A DNA stretch of 5,912 bases. Source: Flavisolibacter sp. GTDB taxonomy: Bacteria > Bacteroidota > Bacteroidia > Chitinophagales > Chitinophagaceae. The notes beneath the pieces are model-generated. The model was given only the letters and a program-made list of their open reading frames with translations, made no database searches and was not told the origin of the DNA. The DNA is taken from assembly GCA_013695175.1 (NCBI GenBank), contig JACDAZ010000184.1, forward strand, positions 1 to 5,912, in the 5' to 3' direction. Each line of letters begins with the position of its first letter. The stretch's first letter is position 1. A program made the translations under genes and the position numbers. Below are positions 1 through 5,912 of the stretch, piece after piece.

Positions 1-29
1 GTAAACAAGGTGGTCAGGGCGGTATGTAA
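1..29 (+). CDS. 3' end of an unidentified gene with a Gly/Gln-rich C-terminus (partial)
   Basis: The third plus-strand frame reads KQGGQGGM and then a TAA stop at 27-29. Only the last eight or nine codons lie in the window. A short glycine/glutamine tail ending in Met is seen at the end of some chaperonins, RNA-binding proteins and KGG-type stress proteins, but this is too little sequence to choose among them. The other two frames give either no glycine-rich tail or an early stop. The fragment could be chance. The non-coding character of the bases that follow and the hairpin at 66-97 are consistent with a gene ending here. Confidence 0.4.
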
Positions 30-65
30 TCCATGATTTTCTACTGACATTGTTTGTCAAAAGCT

Positions 66-97
66 ATTATGCCCTGTGAAATATTACAGGGCATAAT
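66..97. terminator. Perfect 12-bp inverted repeat, possible transcription terminator
   Basis: Bases 66-77 (ATTATGCCCTGT) are the exact reverse complement of 86-97, with an 8-base AT-rich loop (78-85). The stem has a GC-rich core (GCCCTG). There is no clean U-tract on either side: the plus side continues TGTTAC, and the minus side continues AGCTTTTG, with only four T. The hairpin follows the plus-strand gene that ends at 29. It is also the first strong hairpin that minus-strand transcripts leaving the acyl-CoA synthetase gene would meet. It may therefore act in either direction, or be a protein-binding palindrome. The structure is certain; its function is inferred. Confidence 0.45.
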
Positions 98-116
98 TGT
101 TACAAAAAAATAATTT

Positions 117-305
117 ATGCCAATTGAAAAAGATAAAGATAATCGTCCCTTAGCTTATCCAAAGCCTAGTGTGACAGATCAGCAATTAAATAATCAGCCA
201 GAATTTGTAGATCCGCAACCAAATAGTACCGGCGAAGAAGAATTAGATGGTAAACCTGAATTAAAAGAATACCCGCAAAAGGATAACGGGGGTAATGATA
301 ATTAA
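117..305 (+). CDS. Small acidic, probably disordered hypothetical protein (62 aa)
   Basis: I do not recognise this protein. It has 62 residues, starts at ATG 117 and ends with TAA at 303-305. It is rich in Asp, Glu, Asn, Gln, Pro and Lys, has no cysteine, and has no hydrophobic stretch long enough for a membrane segment or signal peptide, so it looks cytoplasmic and intrinsically disordered. Proline-containing acidic patches recur (PEFVDPQPN near residues 28-36, then GEEELDGKPELKEYP near 39-53). The start is preceded by an A/T-rich run (104-116) with no Shine-Dalgarno, as is usual for Bacteroidota. It lies downstream of the hairpin at 66-97 and converges with the acyl-CoA synthetase gene across 9 bp. 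The protein-like composition, with no frame damage, favours a real gene, but its short length leaves doubt. Confidence 0.6.
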   Translation: MPIEKDKDNRPLAYPKPSVTDQQLNNQPEFVDPQPNSTGEEELDGKPELKEYPQKDNGGNDN

Positions 306-314
306 TGAAATTCT

Positions 315-2096
315 TTAGTTATAAATACGTTCTACTGCATCGCGATTTTTTTCCATAATTACTTTTCGCTTCAGTTTAAGAGTAGGTGTTAATTCACCAT
401 TTTCCACCGACCACTCATGTGTTAGCAGTTCAAACTTTTTAACCTGTTCTACCTGGTTGAAATTCTTATTCATTTCTTCAACAATGTCTTTATATAATTC
501 CAACACTTTTGGATGTCTGATTAATTCGGAATTGCTTTCTTCTGCAATATTGAATTGCTTTAGCCATTCTCTTAAATTGTGAAAAGAAGGAACAATCAGG
601 GCACCCGTAAACCGTTGATCAGCTCCTACAATCATAATTTGTTCAATAAAACCAGATTCAACCATTTTATTTTCTATTGGTTGTGGTGCTACATATTTAC
701 CACCGGTGGTTTTAAAAATTTCTTTTTTTCTATCAGTAATTTTTAAAAATCTGTGTTCCACCATCATACCTATATCTCCGGTATGTAACCACCCATCAAC
801 AATAGTTTCAGAAGTAAGGTCAGGTCTTTTAAAATATCCCATCATAACATTGGGACCTTTACATAAAATTTCTCCGTCTTCGGCAATTTTTACTTCTACG
901 CCATCTATAACCGGACCTACAGTTCCAAACATTCTATCTTTTGGATCCATCCTGTTAAAGCTTATAACAGGGGATGATTCTGTTTGTCCAAACCCTTCCA
1001 GAATAGGAATACCGGCTGCAGTAAATATCCTTATCAGTTTTACCGGGCATGCAGCTGCACCTGTTACAATACATTTTACTTCACCACCTACACCTTCTCT
1101 CCATTTTTTAAAAACAATTTTATTTGCCAGTGCTAATTGAGTTCTATATCCGAAACTCCCTTCTTTTCTGATATCATATTGTTCTCCCAATTTTAGAGCC
1201 CAGAAAAATAATTTCTTTTTAATACCGGTCAGTTCATTGGCTTTTGTCATGATACGCTCGTAAATCTTTTCCAATAAACGGGGAACGGTTGAAAACATTT
1301 GTGGCTTTACTTCACGCAGATTATCACCCAATGTTTCTAAACTTTCTGCATAATGTATAGTGGCACCTGCAAATAAATAAACGTAGGTAACAGTTCGTTC
1401 AAAAATATGATTCAGTGGTAAAAAGCTTAATGTTCTGGTGCCGGGTTTTAAGGGGAATTCTGGCATTGTAGTCATTACGTTGCTGAGTACATTATGATGT
1501 GACAGCATCACACCTTTTGGTGTGCCTGTTGTTCCGGAAGTGTAAATAATGGTAAATAAATCTTCTGTATCTATTTTACTGCTGCTAATGCTTACCTGCT
1601 GATAGTGCTCCTGGTTGCCTAATTGTAAAATTTCTTTCCAGTGCCTGCAATTGCTTATATGTTCAAAGCTAAATACATCCTGTATAGTTAAAGTATTACG
1701 ACGCACAGCTTCTACTTTATGATAAAGCTCCTCATCATTTACAAAAACCAATTTTACCTGTGCATCATTTAAAACAAATTGAAGGTCATTTACATGAACT
1801 GTAGGATATACTGGCACTAAAACAGCACCTATTTTTTGCACTGCCAGGTCAAGGAAAATCCACTCAGGTCTGTTCCGCGAAAGAATGGCGATTTTATCTC
1901 TTTTCTCTACTGACATATCATGACTACTGATACCTAAAGCAAGTAATCCGGCACATAATTTTTCTACTATTTCTGCTACTTCTTTTACAGAATAATATTT
2001 CCAGGCACCTGCTTCTTTTGCTGCTAATAAAGGCTGATTAGGATTTTCCTGTAAAAGTTTATCAAGACAATCAAATAAACGGTGTGGTTTAGACAT
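315..2096 (-). CDS. Long-chain fatty acid-CoA ligase (acyl-CoA synthetase, FadD15/ACSL-like)
   Basis: This enzyme activates free fatty acids with ATP and CoA to acyl-CoA through an acyl-adenylate, feeding beta-oxidation or lipid synthesis. It is an ANL-superfamily adenylate-forming enzyme of 593 aa, the usual size for the FadD15/eukaryote-like ACSL branch. Visible motifs, numbered from the ATG: the ATP-binding P-loop YTSGTTGTPKG at 185-195, the adenine/substrate motif EGFGQTE at 367-373, TGD at 439-441, the hinge and linker region DRKKEIFKTTGGKYV at 455-469, and a C-terminal PTLKLKR at about 571-577 carrying the A10 catalytic-lysine region. All core motifs are intact. The frame can be opened two codons earlier at a TTG (2102), but the ATG at 2096 (MSKPHRLFD) is preferred. 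No signal peptide is seen, so it is cytoplasmic or peripheral to the membrane. An imperfect -7-like TTAATTTG lies at 2118-2125 on the minus strand. The terminator upstream suggests it is transcribed on its own. The exact chain-length preference cannot be read from sequence. Confidence 0.95.
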   Translation of the reverse strand: MSKPHRLFDCLDKLLQENPNQPLLAAKEAGAWKYYSVKEVAEIVEKLCAGLLALGISSHDMSVEKRDKIAILSRNRPEWIFLDLAVQKIGAVLVPVYPTVHVNDLQFVLNDAQVKLVFVNDEELYHKVEAVRRNTLTIQDVFSFEHISNCRHWKEILQLGNQEHYQQVSISSSKIDTEDLFTIIYTSGTTGTPKGVMLSHHNVLSNVMTTMPEFPLKPGTRTLSFLPLNHIFERTVTYVYLFAGATIHYAESLETLGDNLREVKPQMFSTVPRLLEKIYERIMTKANELTGIKKKLFFWALKLGEQYDIRKEGSFGYRTQLALANKIVFKKWREGVGGEVKCIVTGAAACPVKLIRIFTAAGIPILEGFGQTESSPVISFNRMDPKDRMFGTVGPVIDGVEVKIAEDGEILCKGPNVMMGYFKRPDLTSETIVDGWLHTGDIGMMVEHRFLKITDRKKEIFKTTGGKYVAPQPIENKMVESGFIEQIMIVGADQRFTGALIVPSFHNLREWLKQFNIAEESNSELIRHPKVLELYKDIVEEMNKNFNQVEQVKKFELLTHEWSVENGELTPTLKLKRKVIMEKNRDAVERIYN

Positions 2097-2164
2097 AAGC
2101 AATCATTTAACTAAATTCAAATTAACTAATTATATGTATAGATATAAAAAAACATCGGATTCTT

Positions 2165-2193
2165 AAAAGAAAAAGCCCCCGTTGTGGAGGCTT
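2165..2193 (-). terminator. Intrinsic (Rho-independent) terminator after the TPR gene
   Basis: On the minus strand an 8-bp stem, AAGCCTCC paired with GGGGGCTT (one T-G wobble), encloses the 5-base loop ACAAC. It is followed directly by a T-rich tract with a single C interruption (bases 2174 down to 2165). It begins about 25 bp after the stop of the TPR gene, so it should end transcripts from serC/DUF1015/TPR and insulate the acyl-CoA synthetase gene. This is the only textbook terminator in the window. Confidence 0.88.
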
Positions 2194-2217
2194 ATGTAGT
2201 ATTTTATTTATTCTAAT

Positions 2218-3222
2218 CTACTGGTAATATTGACCTGATGGTATTTTAAACACCCTGCTTTTTTGGAAATTACTGAATTTGGTATAAGCATCAGTATGGG
2301 TTTTTGTCCAGTTATCATAGGCTGCAAGATTTTCAACTGTTCCAAACAGCCATTGATTATAAGCTTCAAACATGCCTTCTCTTATTAACTGCTGATGGTA
2401 ATCAAATAATTTAAAAGGAAATTTAGTAGCATAACTATTATACCAGTCCAATATAAAGCGTGTACGTATAGCTGTTAGAGCATCTGTACTTATACCACGA
2501 TTTGCCAAATAAGATTGCTTATTCATGGTTTGCAGGTATGCTTTAGTGAACACGTTATTATTTTTTTCCTCTCCCTTCATCATATCGGCATTGTTGAATA
2601 ATTTTTCTTTATATGCTGTCAGCATCAATTGCTTCATGGCTGCAGAACGCTGGGTGAGTGTTTCCATATTTACAAACACTTCCCCATAAATAAGTGTCCA
2701 AACTTTATCTTGCGTATAATAATAATACAATGCAGCATTATAATAATTTCCCGCAAATGATGGATCTTCTTTAATACCTTTTTCCCACAAACTGATAGCA
2801 GTATAATCTTTTTTCGCCCATAAAAGTTCTCCGTACTCACTATATAAAGGACCACTGGCAGGAAATTTTTTCAAAGCTTTTTTATACATTTTATCTGCTT
2901 CCTTTACTTCCTCCAATGCTTTATAAACATTTCCCGAAATCTGGTATGTTACTACATCTGCATCTTCTCTGTCAACAATAGTTTTTACAACTTCAAGTGC
3001 TTTGGCATAATCTCTTTTATAATAATAAGCCATAACCAGATCTTTCTGTAGTTCAAGGTTTGCATTATCCTGTTGCAAAGCCCGGGCAAGAACTAAGATG
3101 GCATTATCAAAATCCCCGGTACGCATAAAACTACGGGCAGTTTCCTGCGTACTCTGATCAGATGGTTGTGCTACACTAACAATTGAAGCAGCTAAAGCAA
3201 AAAGAAAGAAAATTTTTTTCAT
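2218..3222 (-). CDS. Secreted/periplasmic tetratricopeptide (TPR) repeat protein
   Basis: This is a 334-aa protein starting at ATG 3222. It opens with a clear Sec signal peptide: MKK, a hydrophobic core FFLFALAASIV, then SVA with likely cleavage after Ala18. Four or so TPR-like helical hairpins follow, at roughly residues 27-57, 58-91, 92-125 and 126-158, with typical features such as GDFDNAI, KRDYAKALEV, EADKMYKKALKKFP and a G-L-W-aromatic pattern. Residues 159-334 are rich in Tyr, Phe and Trp and match no family I recognise. The reading frame extends upstream to 3315, but that would bury the signal peptide behind 31 residues, so the internal Met is the better start. Bases GAG lie shortly before it, a poor ribosome site. 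The gene is 110 bp downstream of the DUF1015 gene and is followed by a strong terminator. TPR proteins are scaffolds, so no reaction or partner can be assigned. It is probably periplasmic because no lipobox cysteine is present. Confidence 0.85.
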   Translation of the reverse strand: MKKIFFLFALAASIVSVAQPSDQSTQETARSFMRTGDFDNAILVLARALQQDNANLELQKDLVMAYYYKRDYAKALEVVKTIVDREDADVVTYQISGNVYKALEEVKEADKMYKKALKKFPASGPLYSEYGELLWAKKDYTAISLWEKGIKEDPSFAGNYYNAALYYYYTQDKVWTLIYGEVFVNMETLTQRSAAMKQLMLTAYKEKLFNNADMMKGEEKNNNVFTKAYLQTMNKQSYLANRGISTDALTAIRTRFILDWYNSYATKFPFKLFDYHQQLIREGMFEAYNQWLFGTVENLAAYDNWTKTHTDAYTKFSNFQKSRVFKIPSGQYYQ

Positions 3223-3332
3223 TATAACTCTTTTAAGGCAACGGCTTATAGTAAAAATGCAATGCCTGGGCAAATTAAAAGCAAAAAATAAAGGCTGGTA
3301 AGCGATTATTAACAAAATAACAAAATCTTACC

Positions 3333-4553
3333 TCAAATAAGATGTGTTAGCAATCCATCCCTCAATTTAGGTTCAAACCAGGTACTTTTAGGTGGCATTA
3401 CCTGCCCATTGTCTGCAATATCAAACAGCTGTTGAATGCTCACCGGGTGCAAACAAAATGCCACTTTAGCATCTCCTTCATCAACTCGTTTTTCCAATTC
3501 ACTTAATCCACGTATTCCACCTACAAAATCAACCCTGTTATCTATTCTTGGATCGTTTATGTTCAAAATTTTACTTAATATATTTTCCTGTAGAATGGTT
3601 ACATCTAAAACTCCAATAGGGTCTGTTTTGTAACTGCCTTCTATAGCTATTAATTTATACCATTGTTTATTGAGGTACATTCCAAGCTGGTGAAGTTCTT
3701 TAGGTGAAAATGCTGAAGGTTCTTTTTCAACGTAAAAATGCTCCTGCAGTTTCTGTATAAATGCTTCATCTTCTAATCCATTTAAATCTTTTGCAACACG
3801 GTTATAGTCTAAAATAGCCAATTCATTTGCCGGAAAAATAGTTGTAAGAAAATATTTAGCTTTTTCACTGTCAGTGAATTCTTTACTAACCTTAGCAGCA
3901 GATGCAGCCCGGTGATGCCCGTCAGCAATATATGTAAACGGAATTTTTTCTTTAAATACATGAGTGATAGAATCTATAGTTGCAAAAGAATTTACTACCC
4001 ACATAGTATGAGCAACTCCATCATCGGCAGTAAAATGATATTCAGCATTATTTTCTTTTTTCCAATGCTCAAATATATCAGTAAGTTCTTTTACATCTTT
4101 ACACGCTAAAAATACATTACCTGTTTGTGCACGTATAGCTTTCATATGTTCTATACGGTCTTTCTCTTTTTCAGGACGTGTATATTCATGTTTTTTAATT
4201 ACATCATTATAATAATCTTCTATAGAGGAAACACAAACTAATCCGGTTTGATTCCTGCCTTTCCAGGAAAGCTGGTATATATAATAACAGTCTTTTTCTT
4301 CCCTGAATAAAATTTTTTTATCAATGAATTGCTGCAGGTTTTCAGCTGCTTTTTGATAAACCTCCTGCGAATGAATATCTATACCCTGCGGCAGATCGAT
4401 TTCTGATTTAGTAATATGTAAAAAGGAAGTAAGATTTCCTTCTGCTTCTTTACGTGCTTCTTCGGAATTTAAAACATCATAAGGTTTAGAAGCAACTTCC
4501 TTTGCAAATTCATTATGTGGTCTTAATGCTCTGAATGGTTTTATGTCTGCCAT
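3333..4553 (-). CDS. DUF1015 family protein, probably linked to serine metabolism
   Basis: This 406-aa cytoplasmic protein, with no signal peptide or membrane segment, has the landmarks I associate with the DUF1015 family (PF06245): PYDVLN at 24-29, a conserved charged stretch KHEYTRPEKEKDRIEHMKA at 121-139, the signature YIADGHHRAASA at 208-219, FPANELAILDYNRV at 240-253, DVTILQENIL at 317-326, and the C-terminal MPPKSTWFEPKLRDGLL at 386-402. It is full length and undamaged. The biochemical function of the family is not established to my knowledge. Family members often lie next to serC and serA, and here serC is directly upstream, 76 bp away on the same strand. The DGHHR signature resembles box II of ParB-fold proteins, including the free-serine kinase SerK, which is an inference about fold rather than a demonstrated activity. 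The ATG at 4553 follows a possible promoter at 4569-4578. No Shine-Dalgarno is seen. Confidence 0.9.
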   Translation of the reverse strand: MADIKPFRALRPHNEFAKEVASKPYDVLNSEEARKEAEGNLTSFLHITKSEIDLPQGIDIHSQEVYQKAAENLQQFIDKKILFREEKDCYYIYQLSWKGRNQTGLVCVSSIEDYYNDVIKKHEYTRPEKEKDRIEHMKAIRAQTGNVFLACKDVKELTDIFEHWKKENNAEYHFTADDGVAHTMWVVNSFATIDSITHVFKEKIPFTYIADGHHRAASAAKVSKEFTDSEKAKYFLTTIFPANELAILDYNRVAKDLNGLEDEAFIQKLQEHFYVEKEPSAFSPKELHQLGMYLNKQWYKLIAIEGSYKTDPIGVLDVTILQENILSKILNINDPRIDNRVDFVGGIRGLSELEKRVDEGDAKVAFCLHPVSIQQLFDIADNGQVMPPKSTWFEPKLRDGLLTHLI

Positions 4554-4568
4554 GTATGATTAATTATT

Positions 4569-4578
4569 TGCAAACTTA
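4569..4578 (-). promoter_or_regulatory. Possible Bacteroidota-type -7 promoter element before the DUF1015 gene
   Basis: On the minus strand TAAGTTTGCA matches the Bacteroidota -7 consensus TAnnTTTG at every fixed position. It lies 15 bases before the ATG at 4553, which would give a very short AT-rich leader. No TTG sits at the expected -33 distance, so the promoter is incomplete by consensus. If real, it lets the DUF1015 gene be transcribed independently of serC. Confidence 0.35.
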
Positions 4579-4629
4579 ATGTTTATCAAATTTGTTGATG
4601 CCGTAGTAAATATGTAATGATAATAGAAC

Positions 4630-5760
4630 CTAAGTTTTCTGTCCAGCGAAGTAATTCATTAAATGGCAAATTGCCTGCACACTTTCCATTGATAATGCAT
4701 TGTACATTGAAATTCTAAAACCTCCAACTGTTCTGTGTCCTTTTACTCCTATCATACCTTCCTGCTCACAAAGTGATAAAAATTCTTTTTCTAATCTTAC
4801 ATCTTCCATAATAAAACATGCATTCATTTTGCTTCGGTCTTCTTTTGCAACTGTACCTTTAAAAATTGGTAATATATCAATAGTATGATAAAGCAAGGCT
4901 GCTTTTTCATTATTTCTTTTCTCTGCTTCAGAAACTCCTCCTATTTTTTTTAACCAACGCAAGGTTAGTAAACAAACATATACAGCAAAAACCGGTGGGG
5001 TATTTAATAAGGATCCTGCTTCTATATGATTACGGTAGTCCAGCATTGTCGGAATTTCTCTGCCAGACTTTTCTAAACATGATTTATTTACAACTACAAT
5101 ATTTACACCGGCAGCACCAATATTTTTTTGTGCTCCTGCATAAATGAGATCAAACTTATTATAATCAATATTTCTGCTTAAAATATCAGAGCTCATATCC
5201 GCGACAAGCGGAACATGTTTATTATGAAAAATAGAAAAGTCCTGCCATTGCGTACCATAAACAGTATTGTTTGTGGTAATATGCAGGTAAGATGATGATG
5301 TATCAACAGTAAACTCTTTTGGCAGAAATGTATAATTTTTATCTTTTGAACTACATACTACTTCTACATTTCCAAAAAGTTTTGCTTCTTTGATAGCTTT
5401 TGATGCCCATATACCAGTATCTGTATAAGCGGCTGATGCATTTGCATGTAAGAGGTTCATTGGAACCTGGAAAAATTGTGTTGATGCTCCACCATGTAAA
5501 AACATTACCTCATGTTCTTCATCTAATTGCATCAATTGTTTCATCAACATCCGGGCTTCATCCATAATATCCTGGAAAAGTCTGGTTCGATGTCCGATCT
5601 CTAAAATGGAAAGTCCGGTATGATTAAAATCAACTACTGATCTGCTGGCTTCTTCAAATACTTCTTTAGGTAAAATAGATGGTCCGCTATTAAAATTATG
5701 TACAACTTTAGCTTGACCGGGTGCTTCTAAGTTTATTACTGCCGGTTGTTCCTGATTCAT
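4630..5760 (-). CDS. serC: Phosphoserine aminotransferase (EC 2.6.1.52)
   Basis: SerC transfers the amino group of glutamate to 3-phosphohydroxypyruvate to give 3-phosphoserine, the second step of serine synthesis. It may also act on the related vitamin B6 intermediate. The 376-aa protein is a class V, fold-type I PLP enzyme. Visible landmarks are HNFNSGPSILP at 21-31, the EIGHRTRLF segment at 54-62, the phosphate-cup GGAST at 90-94, Trp118, TNNT at 163-166, VADMSSDILSR with Asp188 at 186-196, the PLP lysine Lys212 in AGAQKNIG, and a C-terminal HRTVGGFRISMYNA at 342-355. All are intact. About 19 residues precede the usual start of the family (near HNFNSGPS). No ATG, GTG or TTG codon occurs between Met1 and that point except Met1 itself, so the ATG at 5760 is retained. 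DUF1015 follows 76 bp downstream. The usual partner serA (phosphoglycerate dehydrogenase) is not adjacent on that side. Confidence 0.97.
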   Translation of the reverse strand: MNQEQPAVINLEAPGQAKVVHNFNSGPSILPKEVFEEASRSVVDFNHTGLSILEIGHRTRLFQDIMDEARMLMKQLMQLDEEHEVMFLHGGASTQFFQVPMNLLHANASAAYTDTGIWASKAIKEAKLFGNVEVVCSSKDKNYTFLPKEFTVDTSSSYLHITTNNTVYGTQWQDFSIFHNKHVPLVADMSSDILSRNIDYNKFDLIYAGAQKNIGAAGVNIVVVNKSCLEKSGREIPTMLDYRNHIEAGSLLNTPPVFAVYVCLLTLRWLKKIGGVSEAEKRNNEKAALLYHTIDILPIFKGTVAKEDRSKMNACFIMEDVRLEKEFLSLCEQEGMIGVKGHRTVGGFRISMYNALSMESVQAICHLMNYFAGQKT

Positions 5761-5764
5761 TTTA

Positions 5765-5772
5765 CAAAAGTA
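5765..5772 (-). promoter_or_regulatory. Possible -7 promoter element immediately before serC
   Basis: On the minus strand TACTTTTG is a full match to TAnnTTTG and ends only four bases before the serC ATG. A start site a few bases past this element would fall at or next to the ATG, implying a leaderless or nearly leaderless message. The nearest upstream TTG (in CTTGATTA) is about 33 bases away, too far for a normal -33 element. It may be a chance match in AT-rich DNA. Confidence 0.3.
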
Positions 5773-5820
5773 AAAGGATTATCAGAAGCTATAGAAGATA
5801 TAATCAAGTCTGTGATTGTT

Positions 5821-5841
5821 AAAAATGAAAAATGAAAAAAT
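5821..5841. repeat. A-rich 7-bp tandem repeat (three units)
   Basis: The plus strand reads AAAAATG, AAAAATG, AAAAAAT in tandem, two exact units and one degenerate unit. It is non-coding and lies about 60 bp upstream of serC. It shares its 7-bp period with the repeat at 5870-5912, from which it is separated by 28 bp of non-repeated sequence. Low-complexity A-runs can mimic repeats, so the match in period is only suggestive. Confidence 0.5.
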
Positions 5842-5869
5842 CAATTCACCCCGTCTCGCTATTCTACTT

Positions 5870-5912
5870 CTTATGCCTTGTGCCTTGTCTCTTGTACCTT
5901 GAACCTTATGCC
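5870..5912. repeat. Imperfect heptanucleotide tandem repeat, consensus CTTGTRC, cut by the window edge
   Basis: Six consecutive 7-bp units can be read on the plus strand from 5870: CTTATGC, CTTGTGC, CTTGTCT, CTTGTAC, CTTGAAC, CTTATGC, then C at the edge. CTT is invariant in all units and the remaining four bases drift. Both strands carry stops in this stretch and a 7-bp period would shift frame, so it is not coding. It lies 110-152 bp upstream of serC. The tract probably continues past the window. It resembles the short tandem heptamer families known from some bacterial genomes, such as the STRR repeats of cyanobacteria, but identity with any named family is not claimed. Confidence 0.8.

Noticed and set aside
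45..59. Short inverted repeat TGACA-TTGTT-TGTCA as a possible operator
   Set aside because: Arms of only 5 bp are expected often by chance and there is no promoter around it to support a regulatory role.
706..1140. A 144-codon open frame on the plus strand inside the acyl-CoA synthetase gene
   Set aside because: It is antisense to conserved catalytic motifs of an intact enzyme, has low-quality composition, and matches no family I recognise.
2097..2102. TTG start for the acyl-CoA synthetase two codons before the ATG
   Set aside because: An ATG lies in frame at 2096 and the extra residues (M-L) add nothing conserved.
3223..3315. An upstream start for the TPR gene adding 31 residues
   Set aside because: It would place a clear MKK-type signal peptide in the interior of the protein; the internal ATG at 3222 is far more plausible.
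3223..3332. Gap between the DUF1015 and TPR genes examined for a terminator, small RNA or promoter
   Set aside because: Only 4-bp stems and a one-mismatch -7-like TTAATTTG were found; nothing strong enough to list.
1..5912. Search for tRNA, rRNA, CRISPR arrays, transposase or insertion-sequence ends, phage or defence genes
   Set aside because: No such structures or motifs were seen; the only tandem repeats are 7-bp units, much too short for CRISPR.

Overview
This is an AT-rich window that most resembles a member of the Bacteroidota, probably of the Chitinophagaceae/Sphingobacteriia type. The reasons are the lack of Shine-Dalgarno sequences before the starts, TAnnTTTG-type -7 promoter elements, and the families present (a FadD15-type acyl-CoA ligase, a secreted TPR protein, and a SerC plus DUF1015 pair). 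The taxonomic call is an inference from style and gene content, not from a marker gene.

Layout, left to right. Bases 1-29 hold the last codons of a plus-strand gene with a Gly/Gln tail. A perfect 12-bp inverted repeat (66-97) follows, then a small plus-strand gene for an acidic, probably disordered 62-residue protein (117-305). All remaining genes are on the minus strand. A long-chain acyl-CoA synthetase (315-2096) converges on the small gene with only 9 bp between them. A canonical intrinsic terminator (2165-2193) separates the synthetase from a secreted TPR protein (2218-3222). Upstream of that lie a DUF1015 protein (3333-4553) and phosphoserine aminotransferase SerC (4630-5760). The final 152 bp (5761-5912) are non-coding and contain two blocks of imperfect 7-bp tandem repeats, the second running off the window edge.

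How the genes fit together. serC, the DUF1015 gene and the TPR gene are co-directional. No terminator is visible until 2165-2193, so they could form one transcript, although a -7-like element directly before the DUF1015 gene suggests it may also have its own promoter. SerC makes 3-phosphoserine. DUF1015 genes often sit beside serC and serA in Bacteroidota and Firmicutes, which suggests a role in serine metabolism. Here serA is not between them. The acyl-CoA synthetase is insulated by the terminator and is probably transcribed separately for fatty-acid activation.

Most of the window is ordinary housekeeping sequence. The points most worth a second look are the heptamer repeat tract upstream of serC, and the uncharacterised DUF1015 protein with its ParB/SerK-like DGHHR motif beside serC.
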